Below are positions 1 through 7,910 of a stretch of DNA of 64,000 nucleotides, piece after piece. A program made the translations under genes and the position numbers. The DNA is taken from positions 868,001-932,000 of the forward strand of contig JAXLUM010000002.1 of NCBI GenBank assembly GCA_046329515.1, read 5' to 3'. The DNA is from Bog-950 sp046329515 (GTDB taxonomy: Bacteria; Bacteroidota; Bacteroidia; Chitinophagales; LD1). A model generated the notes under the pieces. It worked only from the letters and a program-made list of their open reading frames with translations, was not told the origin of the DNA and did no database searches. Each line of letters starts with the position of its first letter. Position 1 is the stretch's first letter.

Positions 1-188
1 GGAAGGCGCTGCGTAAAACGCTTTAAAGTAACAATGCCTGCGGTTGTAGCCAGAAACTCCAACTCGTCAAGGTACTCATTTGTTTGCTCGTCTGTTTGTT
101 CCTTGCCAACCACAGCAATAAGCACAGCAGTTTCCTGCTTCACATTCATGTGGTCAACCTGAAATTTTATGTCTTTGTGTAAACCCAT
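1..188 (-). CDS. hflX: GTPase HflX, N-terminal part (cut by window edge)
   Basis: Reading leftward from ATG at 188 gives 62 codons that run off the window edge without a stop. The peptide contains AVLIAVVG, then DEYLDELEFLA-like and TLKRFTQRL-like segments (here NEYLDELEFLATTAG and VTLKRF). This is the conserved N-terminal domain of HflX, a ribosome-associated GTPase that rescues or splits stalled ribosomes. The G domain lies outside the window, so the GTPase motifs cannot be seen. It is the last visible gene of a leftward series after mnmG and an Ig-like lipoprotein, with 64 bases before its ATG. In that gap the minus strand has TATCTTCG (197-204), one base from the TAnnTTTG -7 consensus, so it may have its own promoter. 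Confidence 0.85.
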   Translation of the reverse strand, partial: MGLHKDIKFQVDHMNVKQETAVLIAVVGKEQTDEQTNEYLDELEFLATTAGIVTLKRFTQRL

Positions 189-252
189 AAGGGTTGCGAA
201 GATAAAGCGATGGTTTGGATTTGCCTGTATTGATGCTAAATCGAAGGGAGAG

Positions 253-1893
253 TTACTGTAATTTAACTTCAATTTCCAGGTCCCAGCCGCCTTTAAGGGC
301 GTAGTTATCCTTAAAGTTGATTACCCTTTCAGGCTGGCGCTTTTTGAGCAGATTACCTGTATCCCAAAGACCGTTGTGGTTAATATCTTCTACTGCACTT
401 ATTTTATAATTACCTGATAACATTTTGGGGATATCAATACGTTTTTCTGCGCCCTCGGTAAAATAGGTGCGCACTGTTTCACCCGATGAATTAATTAAAT
501 TGATAATGTAACTACGTTCCGGGTGCTCTGACTTAACGTTGAGGTGGATATTACCGTAGGATGCTTTCTCATTTGTTCGGAATTTCCAGGTAAGTGCTTT
601 GTTCCACAAGCCGAATACATCTTTAAAAGTAGAGTCCGGTATTAGTACGGTGTAGTCTGTTTTCTCCGTTCGTTCAAAATTGAACTTTATGCGTTGATGG
701 GTTTTCTCATCCAGCTCAAAATCGGCAAGTGCAACTTTTCGGGTTGAATCTGCCGTAATTTGAAGGCGTTTAGAATCATTTATTTCGAGTATTGGCCTTG
801 TAAACGATATTTTAAGCAAGCCATAAAGCTCTTGTATATTGAAGTTTGTTTTAATACTGCTGTCTTTTTTTGCTAGAAGTGATTGATTTTCAATTATTGG
901 TAAATATTTAGGATTGGCCGTTAGCGAATCGGTATTGATAAATTTCAATTCCATTCTCACGGTATCTTGTAAGGTGTCGTTTGCTACTAGATAAACACTA
1001 TCTTTTTTAATGTATGTATTTGAATACCAAACAATTGCAGTGTCTTTGGTATCGTAAAACCAAGCAAAATAGCCGTTTTCAAACAGTTTTGAGTCCATTT
1101 TTAAATGCTCAAAAGGCCCGGAATACGAAACCACTAATTTTCCGGCCTCCGGGTTTTTAACATTTTGAAGTTTCAACTTGCGTTTACCACCTTCATTAAA
1201 TGCGTGCAGTTCTATTTGTTTAGGAAGGGTATCTGTTAAATCTAAAATCGAATCCAAGAATCCGATGTTCTCGCCGCCCATGTCATAAAAGTAATTGAAG
1301 TTTTGATCCTTCAAGGCGTATGCATTATAGCGTGCCGCCTTAATATTTTTGATTTCGAATGAACCGTCCTTTTGTGTTTTTGCAAAATAGGCCGGTCGGC
1401 TTCTTAGAAATGCAGATGTAGAATCTTGCGGATACAGTAACACTAAATAATCTTCGGCCGGCGCATCGTCTTTTGCAATTAATACCCTTCCGCTAACGCG
1501 TTGCGAGTCGATGTAATCGCCGGTAGAGAATACATAACTGAAGTTAGAAAGAATGTTGCTTTGGTTTACATCCTTTATGTCGTCGCCGAAGTTGATGGTG
1601 TATGTGGTGTTAGGCTGCAGCTCCGATTTAAACTTGATGATTAGCTTCTTTCCGTGCACCTGGTATACAGGTTTAGGGTTTAAATCGGGCGATATAAGCA
1701 CATGCGGAAAGCCTGAATTTTGAATAAACTCATCGAACTTTATCTCCACCTGCTTATCTTTAAAGTGTATGCTTTGGTCGGGCGGAGAAATGCTCTTTAC
1801 TTTCGGTGGGTCCTTATCTTCTTTACCACCTGTGGGCGCACTTTCAGTAGCGCATCTATACTGCAGCAAGGCTGCAATAACAATAAGCGCCAT
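253..1893 (-). CDS. Ig-like domain lipoprotein/secreted protein
   Basis: A 546-residue protein from ATG at 1893. The reading frame stays open further upstream into mnmG; a TTG at 1938 would add 15 residues (positive N-terminus, then FITKFF) and is a real alternative start. The N-terminus is hydrophobic (ALIVIAALLQ) followed by a Cys and APTGGKEDKDPPKV, the usual opening of a Bacteroidota envelope family with an N-terminal bacterial Ig-like (SbsA/Big_5) domain containing PNTTYTINFGDDIKD. The C-terminal part has GNYKISAVEDINHNGLWDTG, a carboxypeptidase-regulatory-like end. The residues before the Cys (QYR) are a poor lipobox, so lipid attachment is uncertain. It lies 55 bases after mnmG and is probably cotranscribed. 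The function is unknown. Confidence 0.8.
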   Translation of the reverse strand: MALIVIAALLQYRCATESAPTGGKEDKDPPKVKSISPPDQSIHFKDKQVEIKFDEFIQNSGFPHVLISPDLNPKPVYQVHGKKLIIKFKSELQPNTTYTINFGDDIKDVNQSNILSNFSYVFSTGDYIDSQRVSGRVLIAKDDAPAEDYLVLLYPQDSTSAFLRSRPAYFAKTQKDGSFEIKNIKAARYNAYALKDQNFNYFYDMGGENIGFLDSILDLTDTLPKQIELHAFNEGGKRKLKLQNVKNPEAGKLVVSYSGPFEHLKMDSKLFENGYFAWFYDTKDTAIVWYSNTYIKKDSVYLVANDTLQDTVRMELKFINTDSLTANPKYLPIIENQSLLAKKDSSIKTNFNIQELYGLLKISFTRPILEINDSKRLQITADSTRKVALADFELDEKTHQRIKFNFERTEKTDYTVLIPDSTFKDVFGLWNKALTWKFRTNEKASYGNIHLNVKSEHPERSYIINLINSSGETVRTYFTEGAEKRIDIPKMLSGNYKISAVEDINHNGLWDTGNLLKKRQPERVINFKDNYALKGGWDLEIEVKLQ

Positions 1894-1948
1894 CCTGAAT
1901 GATGGAGAGAAAAACTTTGTAATGAAATTAATCCTCAAGGGCAGGTTT

Positions 1949-3826
1949 TTATCTTCCCATATGCACCAGTAATACCGAAATATCAGCGGGTGAAACACCA
2001 CTGATACGGCTTGCCTGGCCCAGAGAAGTAGGTTTTATTTTAGAGAGTTTAATTCTTGCCTCTATAGAGAGCGATTTAAGTTGATGGTAGTCGAATTCCG
2101 CACTAAGCTTAATGTCTTCCAGCCTATTCATCTTCTGCACCAGCTCCACCTCCTTGCCTATATAGCTCTCGTACTTCATTTCAATCTCAGCGCTGTCAAT
2201 AAACTCCTGGTCAAACCTGCTTAGGAAGCTATCCAGCTCCTTCAGGTTCTGCCTTAATAACTTAATATCTACCTGTGGGCGGGTTATTATCCTGTCCAGC
2301 TTGGTTTTTTGGCTTAAGCCTGCTGTGCCTGCCCCTTCTAAGTGTATATTTAGCTCACTGGGGTCTGCACTGTAGACGGTAAAGAACTCCCTTATAGCCT
2401 TTATGCTCTCCCTTTTATCCTGCATGCGCTGGTAGCGGTCCTCACCTGCTATTCCAAGCTTATAGCCCAGCTCTGTAAGGCGTAAATCAGCGTTATCCTG
2501 CCTTAGCAGTATGCGGTATTCTGCCCTGCTGGTAAACATCCTGTAGGGTTCTTCAGTGCCCTTGGTAATAAGGTCGTCAATAAGCACCCCTATATAGGCA
2601 TCCGAACGGGATAGTATTACCGACTCTTCATCCTTACTGGCCTTGTGGGCGTTTATACCGGCCATTAAACCCTGACAGGCAGCCTCCTCATAGCCGGTTG
2701 TACCATTTATTTGCCCTGCAAAGAACAGATTCTTCACCAGCTTGGTCTCCAGGCTGTGTGTTAGCTGCGTAGGGGGAAAATAATCGTATTCAATGGCGTA
2801 ACCTGGCCTGAACATCTTCATATTCTCAAAGCCAACCACCTCCTTTAGAGCCTTGTATTGCACATCCTCGGGCAGGCTGGTAGAAAAGCCGTTTACGTAA
2901 ATCTCCACCGTGTCCCAACCCTCGGGCTCAACAAACAGTTGGTGCCTGTCCTTATCTGCAAAACGGTCTATTTTATCCTCTACAGAGGGACAATAACGCG
3001 GCCCAAGGCCTTTTATTCTACCACTGAACATAGGGCTTTTATCAAAGCCTGTACGTAGTATATCGTGCACCTTTTGGCTAGTATAGCTTATCCAGCAGCA
3101 AAGCTGTTTCTTTTCACCATTGGTAAAGGGGTGCAGGCTCGGTTTATAGCTAAAGCCACTTACCTGCTCGTCTCCTTCCTGCCGCTCCATTTTGGTGTAA
3201 TCCAGGCTACGGCCGTCAATACGGGGCGGCGTTCCTGTCTTCATTCTTCCCGCCTCAAAGCCCAGCCCTTTTAGCTGCTCGGTTATTCCGTGAGCAGCCT
3301 TCTCTCCTGCTCTTCCACCGCCAAAATGCTTCTCTCCTATGTGAATTAATCCATTTAAAAAGGTACCATTGGTTAGCACTACTGCCTTGGCAGGTATTTC
3401 TATGCCCATGCCGCTCATTATGCCTTTAACCCTGCCATCCTTTACAACAAGGCCGCTTACCATATCCTGCCAGAAGTCTACATTGGGGGTATTCTCCAGC
3501 ATTTTGCGCCATTCAGCAGCAAACAACATGCGGTCGTTTTGCGTTCTGGGGCTCCACATGGCAGGCCCTTTGCTACGGTTAAGCATCCTGAACTGCACCA
3601 TACTTTTATCGCTTACAATGCCGCTATAACCCCCTAAGGCATCAATTTCCCGCACTATCTGGCCCTTGGCAATACCGCCCATGGCCGGGTTGCAGCTCAT
3701 TTGGCCAATGGTTTGCATGTTCATAGTAACCAAAAGCACGCTGCTACCAAGGTTGGCAGCCGCAGCCGCAGCCTCACAACCGGCGTGGCCGGCCCCTACA
3801 ACAATTACATCATATTCCTTAAACAT
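1949..3826 (-). CDS. mnmG: tRNA uridine-5-carboxymethylaminomethyl(34) synthesis enzyme MnmG
   Basis: A 625-residue FAD protein, normal length for MnmG/GidA. With MnmE it installs the cmnm5 group on wobble uridine 34 of several tRNAs. The FAD-binding GAGHAGCEAA motif is at residues 11-20, followed by the family signatures CNPAMGGIAKG, GTFLNG, KTGTPPR and PGYAIEYDYFPP, and the C-terminal MnmE/tRNA-binding helical domain ending VLLVHMGR. ATG at 3826 is chosen; an in-frame TTG lies nine bases upstream. A consensus promoter sits directly before it and two parS-like palindromes lie further upstream. Its partner MnmE is not in this window. Confidence 0.97.
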   Translation of the reverse strand: MFKEYDVIVVGAGHAGCEAAAAAANLGSSVLLVTMNMQTIGQMSCNPAMGGIAKGQIVREIDALGGYSGIVSDKSMVQFRMLNRSKGPAMWSPRTQNDRMLFAAEWRKMLENTPNVDFWQDMVSGLVVKDGRVKGIMSGMGIEIPAKAVVLTNGTFLNGLIHIGEKHFGGGRAGEKAAHGITEQLKGLGFEAGRMKTGTPPRIDGRSLDYTKMERQEGDEQVSGFSYKPSLHPFTNGEKKQLCCWISYTSQKVHDILRTGFDKSPMFSGRIKGLGPRYCPSVEDKIDRFADKDRHQLFVEPEGWDTVEIYVNGFSTSLPEDVQYKALKEVVGFENMKMFRPGYAIEYDYFPPTQLTHSLETKLVKNLFFAGQINGTTGYEEAACQGLMAGINAHKASKDEESVILSRSDAYIGVLIDDLITKGTEEPYRMFTSRAEYRILLRQDNADLRLTELGYKLGIAGEDRYQRMQDKRESIKAIREFFTVYSADPSELNIHLEGAGTAGLSQKTKLDRIITRPQVDIKLLRQNLKELDSFLSRFDQEFIDSAEIEMKYESYIGKEVELVQKMNRLEDIKLSAEFDYHQLKSLSIEARIKLSKIKPTSLGQASRISGVSPADISVLLVHMGR

Positions 3827-3832
3827 GCGCGG

Positions 3833-3861
3833 CAAAAGTAAACAGAGTTATTTGAAAGCAA
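3833..3861 (-). promoter_or_regulatory. Bacteroidota-type promoter of mnmG
   Basis: On the minus strand, TACTTTTG (3833-3840) is an exact match to the -7 element TAnnTTTG, and TTG (3859-3861) lies 18 bases upstream, within the usual 17-23 spacing of the -33 element. Only six bases separate the -7 element from the mnmG ATG, so the 5' leader must be extremely short. Confidence 0.65.
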
Positions 3862-3892
3862 TATCAATTGTGGTTTTATGGGTTTTTTGATG

Positions 3893-3906
3893 GTTCCACG
3901 TGGAAC
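3893..3906. promoter_or_regulatory. parS-like palindrome 1
   Basis: A perfect 14-base palindrome GTTCCACGTGGAAC. It equals the core of the ParB/Spo0J centromere site known from Pseudomonas (TGTTCCACGTGGAACA) and is close to the Bacillus form (TGTTTCACGTGAAACA). It lies in the ybeY-mnmG gap, 67 bases upstream of the mnmG start. ParB binding is inferred from the match. A transcription-factor operator is the main alternative. Confidence 0.7.
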
Positions 3907-3928
3907 GGTTTTGTTGGGTCGCCTGTTT

Positions 3929-3944
3929 TGTTCCATGTGGAACA
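3929..3944. promoter_or_regulatory. parS-like palindrome 2
   Basis: TGTTCCATGTGGAACA matches the 16-base parS consensus TGTTCCACGTGGAACA at 15 of 16 positions, the change being one central base. Its centre is 37 bases from the centre of the first site. The symmetry extends one more base on each side (T at 3928, A at 3945). Confidence 0.65.
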
Positions 3945-3950
3945 ATTCTA

Positions 3951-4070
3951 AAGGTTGACACAAGTTGACACTTTTAAAACGTCAACCTTGGCACAAACGC
4001 CGTCTTTTATTTTGTAAATCAAACAATTGTACCAAAATCGCCTTTTTCTACCGGGTTTTGCGTGTCAACC
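3951..4070. repeat. Cluster of GGTTGAC repeats in both orientations
   Basis: GTTGACAC occurs directly repeated at 3954-3961 and 3964-3971. GTCAACCTT at 3981-3989 is the inverted partner of AAGGTTGAC at 3951-3959. A further inverted copy, GTGTCAACC, is at 4062-4070 inside the last codons of ybeY. The rest of the 221-base ybeY-mnmG gap holds the two parS-like sites and the mnmG promoter. The role of the repeats is unknown. Confidence 0.5.
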
Positions 4071-4536
4071 TTTTTTTGGTGGCCAACTTTCGCCGGAACG
4101 CCCTTATCCAGGCATCTTCCGCTTCGCGCATTTGCTGCTTTTGGGCCTTGGTTTTATCCTTAAAACCTAAAAGGTGCAATACGCCATGAAATATTACCCG
4201 GCTCAATTCATCAGCAAACGGAACGTTTAAACCGGCAGCGTTTTCTTTAACGCGGTCTATGCTTATGTAAATTTCTCCGTTCAGCTCCCGCGGCTCATGT
4301 GATTTTGAACCGCTGCTCTTCTCCCCTAAATCAAACGTAATAATGTCGGTATAATAATCGTGCTGCAGAAACTGCTTATTCATCTCCAGCAGGTATTTAT
4401 CACTGCAAAAAACGTACGTTAGTACTACCTTACCGCCTGTGGCCTTCTTTACCTGTACAGCTATAAAGTCCGCGTACTTACGTACGTTCAACAAACGGAA
4501 TTTTATATCGGCGGTATGGAAGGTGATTTGTGCCAT
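4048..4536 (-). CDS. ybeY: Endoribonuclease YbeY (rRNA maturation factor)
   Basis: A 162-residue protein from ATG at 4536. YbeY is a zinc endoribonuclease needed for 16S rRNA 3' end maturation and ribosome quality control. The zinc motif is HGVLHLLGFKDKT; the third ligand position has Asp rather than His, which is the normal form in Bacteroidota. DIITFDLGE and NGEIYIS upstream are also family features. The start ATG overlaps the TAA stop of the preceding DUF2075 gene (TAATG), so translation is probably coupled to it. A longer frame beginning at 4557 would overlap that gene by 22 bases and is less likely. Confidence 0.95.
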   Translation of the reverse strand: MAQITFHTADIKFRLLNVRKYADFIAVQVKKATGGKVVLTYVFCSDKYLLEMNKQFLQHDYYTDIITFDLGEKSSGSKSHEPRELNGEIYISIDRVKENAAGLNVPFADELSRVIFHGVLHLLGFKDKTKAQKQQMREAEDAWIRAFRRKLATKKRLTRKTR

Positions 4537-6509
4537 TATAACTCGGGTATTCCACAAGATTTAAGATATTCAAAAGTCTCATTATAGTATTCGGGCATAC
4601 GCGTTGGGTCAGACTCATCGCCTGCTGGAACGCAAATAACCATTCCTTGTCTAGCACGTGTAAGTAAAACCCTATAAGCGTTTTTTAAATAGAATTTCCT
4701 TTCGTCTTTTTTAATAAAATTCCATCTGTCGCCTACAAACGAAAAATAACCCCAGCCCGCCTTTGAATAACGAAAGTCTCCATCCCATGTAACACAGGCC
4801 CAATCTAACTCAAGGCCTTGAACGTGAAATTCTGTCGCTACATCTTCTAAGTAGTAAGAAGAGCGTACATCCTCTTTACCTTGTAAAAACCAATGAACGG
4901 GATCCATAGGAGACTTAACGTCTATAGCATATGGTTTTAATCTTTGCGCCTGGGAAGAGACTACAATTCCATATCTCTCATTGCCGCGCGCCATATTTCG
5001 TAGCCAGTTCTTAGCTTTCAATAAATCTCTAGTTAACACCAAAGGATACTTGCTTTGCAGTTCTTGATATGCCTCTTTAGCCTTATCCAATTCCATATCT
5101 AGAATGGCCTTAACCATTGCAGAAAGGTTTTCGGCACGGAACGATCGCAATGAAACAGATAAATGGAGGTCCTCTTTTAGGTATACGTGTGCTCTGTTTT
5201 TTAAATCATCAAGTGCTTTTCCGGATGAGTATTCCGAGTCGGTCAATTTTGGTGAAACATAAACGTGCCACTCCGGATATGAGCGGTTTAATGATTCCAC
5301 CCATTCGCTTATTCCCGCTTCTCCAGTATTAATCTCCTGACCTCCCCCTATCAAGCAAATTACTACTGCCCAGTCTTTGTGTCTGTCTAGATAAGAGATT
5401 AAAAATTCGGGTTCTGAATACTTAAAGTCTAGGTAGCCCTTTTTCCCCTTCATAAACTTAGCAGTCTGCTCTAAGTTCCAGGCCCGCTGTGCCTCATCAA
5501 ATATTGCAACATGGTCAAACGGAGCCGAGTCATTTTGCAAGGCTTCATCTCTAAAATGATGCACATTCTGAATAAAAACTTTAACCTCGCTAAGCACTTC
5601 TCCTTTCCTTATTTTTTTGCCTAACGATTTCTCTCGATTAAGTCGATCCCTTGTTAGTGCTTCTCGAAGTACAGCAACCAGTGGGCCATTACCAGAAAGA
5701 AAGACACTTGTCTGCCCCTTTTCTTTATCAAAGTGTTTCGTAGCTATATCTAACCCTACAAGTGTTTTGCCCGCGCCGGGAACGCCTGTGACAAAACATA
5801 TAACCTTCTCTTTATTTTTTTGCGCCGAATCAATAATCTCAGATAGGCACAAACTTGTATCGCTAAGATTTTTTGCTGCGGCATCACTTCGAGAAATTTC
5901 CGATACAGAATGGCCGCTGTACAAAGCCATCGCAGCTTCGATTATTGTTGGAGTAGGGGAGTATTTTCCCTTGAGCCATAGCTCGGCCTGAATTTTTGTT
6001 CCGGTCGAAATGCTCAGAACCCTTTCTATAATACCCTTCAGTTCTGCTCCAGTGCTTTTTATTGGTAAAAGCAAATTGTCGCTGTGAGGCGTCTGCCTAA
6101 TTATGGCTGGAATATTGGGGGCTTTTGTGGCAATGAGAATTGGTGCAATCAAAACCTCATGACTTTCTTCATGAAAGTTTTTAAGATCTAGAGCATAATC
6201 CCAAACTTGATCTACCGCTGCGGTGATATATTCTCTTTCACCGATTTTAAACTCTAGAACGAAGATGCAGTTATTAATTAAAAGAATTGTATCAACTCTT
6301 TTTCCCATACGAGGAATAGAGTACTCGAATAAAATTGTTCCTTCAAAAGAATTCAGGGTTGCTTGCAGTAAAGAGATTTGCTCTTTCCACGCCTCGCTCT
6401 GGGTTTTAACCAAATCGAACTCTGTACTCATTGCCATTTCACCGATAATATCCGAAGGCTTTGAGGTTAGGAAGTTACTTATGGAGTTAGCATAGTAGGC
6501 TCGTTTCAT
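4536..6509 (-). CDS. DUF2075 superfamily 1 helicase-like protein with N-terminal nuclease-like domain
   Basis: A 657-residue protein from ATG at 6509, preceded by GGAGGC at suitable spacing; an in-frame TTG at 6518 is the alternative. Residues about 55-125 look like a PD-(D/E)XK nuclease fold: D73 in KRVDTILL, E86-x-K88 in FVLEFK, then Q101xxxY105. The ATPase part has Walker A GVPGAGKT (242-249), Walker B FDEAQ (337-341), a GGGQEIN motif (388-394) and a C-terminal motif VI VLLTRARQG, as in DUF2075 helicases. These features suggest a nucleic-acid-processing or defence enzyme; substrate and partners are unknown. Its codon use looks more AT-rich than its neighbours, and it is wedged against ybeY, which hints at later arrival. 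Confidence 0.8.
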   Translation of the reverse strand: MKRAYYANSISNFLTSKPSDIIGEMAMSTEFDLVKTQSEAWKEQISLLQATLNSFEGTILFEYSIPRMGKRVDTILLINNCIFVLEFKIGEREYITAAVDQVWDYALDLKNFHEESHEVLIAPILIATKAPNIPAIIRQTPHSDNLLLPIKSTGAELKGIIERVLSISTGTKIQAELWLKGKYSPTPTIIEAAMALYSGHSVSEISRSDAAAKNLSDTSLCLSEIIDSAQKNKEKVICFVTGVPGAGKTLVGLDIATKHFDKEKGQTSVFLSGNGPLVAVLREALTRDRLNREKSLGKKIRKGEVLSEVKVFIQNVHHFRDEALQNDSAPFDHVAIFDEAQRAWNLEQTAKFMKGKKGYLDFKYSEPEFLISYLDRHKDWAVVICLIGGGQEINTGEAGISEWVESLNRSYPEWHVYVSPKLTDSEYSSGKALDDLKNRAHVYLKEDLHLSVSLRSFRAENLSAMVKAILDMELDKAKEAYQELQSKYPLVLTRDLLKAKNWLRNMARGNERYGIVVSSQAQRLKPYAIDVKSPMDPVHWFLQGKEDVRSSYYLEDVATEFHVQGLELDWACVTWDGDFRYSKAGWGYFSFVGDRWNFIKKDERKFYLKNAYRVLLTRARQGMVICVPAGDESDPTRMPEYYNETFEYLKSCGIPEL

Positions 6510-6572
6510 TGCCTCCAAATATCCAAATCGACAACGTGCCTTAAAAGAAAATCATAAAGCATTTATCCTAAC

Positions 6573-6580
6573 TAAATTTG
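6573..6580 (+). promoter_or_regulatory. -7 promoter element set for a leaderless start
   Basis: TAAATTTG matches TAnnTTTG exactly and ends four bases before the ATG at 6585. A transcript starting at normal distance from this element would begin at or very near the ATG. No convincing -33 TTG is seen upstream. Confidence 0.5.
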
Positions 6581-6584
6581 CAAC

Positions 6585-6905
6585 ATGTCTAACATTCAAT
6601 TCAATTACATGTACCGAGATGGTGCTAACTACAAGAACCATGATGAAGTGATATTCTCAAATCCCGAAAGGTTGTCGGTAGAACTGATTGAGGAAGCCAT
6701 ACATCAACGATTGATTGATGGAGAATGGTTCTACGTGGAAAAATGGAAATTGAAGGACTTGCATTTTCCTAAATGGGACGGAGAAATTGATTTGCTTTGG
6801 CATGAGTTTAAATCAGTAGAATATACAAATGAGGAGCCTACTGATACACGCTCAATCTCTGAGTTTTTAAAACACATAGCTACAATTGAAAACAGTCTCG
6901 TTTAG
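6585..6905 (+). CDS. Small conserved acidic protein of unknown function
   Basis: A 106-residue cytosolic protein with no signal peptide or membrane segment, rich in acidic and aromatic residues (GEWFYVEKWKL, DLHFPKWDGEID, WHEFKSVEYTNE). I recall similar unnamed proteins in other Bacteroidota but know no function. It is divergent from the DUF2075 gene; the two starts are 75 bases apart, so they share a promoter region. It could be a partner or inhibitor of that enzyme or simply a neighbour; the sequence does not decide. The 96 bases after it hold no recognised feature. Confidence 0.75.
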   Translation: MSNIQFNYMYRDGANYKNHDEVIFSNPERLSVELIEEAIHQRLIDGEWFYVEKWKLKDLHFPKWDGEIDLLWHEFKSVEYTNEEPTDTRSISEFLKHIATIENSLV

Positions 6906-7001
6906 GTAAGCATTGCCTAAGCTGCTAAACCCTGTTAATGGTAAGATAGTTGTGGCGCAATAGCCTACAACATTTCCCTGCTTTTAACGTTCTTCACCCG
7001 C

Positions 7002-7823
7002 ATGAAAAATTTTGTGGCCCTTTGTGGCTATCTGCTTTGCGCGGTAGGCGCCTTTGCCCAGGGCGGTGAGGGTAATTGGGAAGTTTACATCAGCAAATTC
7101 AGCAATGGCCCGGCATCAGTAGCGGTAGATATGGATTTTGACAAAAGCGATACCACAAAGGCGAATCCTTTTTTATTGGTGTTTACCATACAGGCAAAAG
7201 ATTGCGATGAAAAGGGTTTTCCGCAAAAGCGGGAGTTCGACAATCTTTACGCTATTGCCGATACGGTGGAAGCCATAGTTAAAGCAGCCCCTCGTGGCTT
7301 TTTGGTGGGTACTTATACTAACGACTGTTATTACCAATGCTACTATTATATGGCCGATACTACTTTGTTGCGGCCTGCACTTAAGGTAGCCGTAGAAAAA
7401 AACTTCCCTGCGTACAAAACCTTTATCCGCATTGAGGCTGATGTAACCCACCATGCGTACCATAGCTTTTTGTACCCCAGCGAGGAGATGCAGGAATATA
7501 TGGCCGATCAAAAAGTTATTCTGCAGTTGCGCCAGCAGGGCGATAACCTGCGCGACCCGCATAAGCTGGAACATTTTCTATACTTCCGCGATAAGCAGGG
7601 CCGCGAGAAATTTATGAATTACGCCAAAGCCGAAGGTTTTACCATTGAACGGCAAATGAGCTACGACCGTAAATGGGAATTGCCCTTTGAACTGCGCATT
7701 TACAAAACACAGATGGTGGATATTGAAAGCGTTAACAAAACCACTAAAGCCCTGCGCAAAAAAGCCGAAGAACTGGGCGGCCGTTACGATGGCTGGCAAA
7801 CCGCTGTTATAAAGGCAAAGTAA
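7002..7823 (+). CDS. Secreted DUF695-RraB domain fusion
   Basis: A 273-residue protein. Residues 1-20 form a signal peptide (YLLCAVGAFAQ). Residues about 24-150 resemble DUF695 (NWEVYISKF, GPASVAVDMDF). Residues about 165-270 resemble RraB, the protein inhibitor of RNase E (LRQQGDNLRDPHKLEHFLYF, then GGRYDGW near the end). RraB normally acts in the cytosol, so an exported version must do something else, or the N-terminus is a membrane anchor. DUF695-RraB pairings without export are known in other bacteria. It stands alone between the small acidic protein and a secreted protease. The assignment is by motif recognition only. Confidence 0.75.
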   Translation: MKNFVALCGYLLCAVGAFAQGGEGNWEVYISKFSNGPASVAVDMDFDKSDTTKANPFLLVFTIQAKDCDEKGFPQKREFDNLYAIADTVEAIVKAAPRGFLVGTYTNDCYYQCYYYMADTTLLRPALKVAVEKNFPAYKTFIRIEADVTHHAYHSFLYPSEEMQEYMADQKVILQLRQQGDNLRDPHKLEHFLYFRDKQGREKFMNYAKAEGFTIERQMSYDRKWELPFELRIYKTQMVDIESVNKTTKALRKKAEELGGRYDGWQTAVIKAK

Positions 7824-7849
7824 TCGCCACGCATTTAATCACTTTATTT

Positions 7850-7863
7850 CTGCAAGCTTGCAG
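7850..7863. repeat. 14-base perfect palindrome upstream of the S8 protease
   Basis: CTGCAAGCTTGCAG lies 48 bases before the ATG at 7911. It could be an operator or part of a weak hairpin. The possible -33 TTG of the protease promoter lies inside it, about 20 bases before TATATCTTAG. Confidence 0.35.
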
Positions 7864-7910
7864 GGGTTTCAGGGGGCTTATATATCTTAGTGTTTCCTAA
7901 ATCAAATTGA

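Noticed and set aside
6728..6741. GTTCTACGTGGAAA, 12 of 14 to the parS core
   Set aside because: It lies inside the coding frame of the small acidic protein (EWFYVEKW), is asymmetric, and no second site is near.
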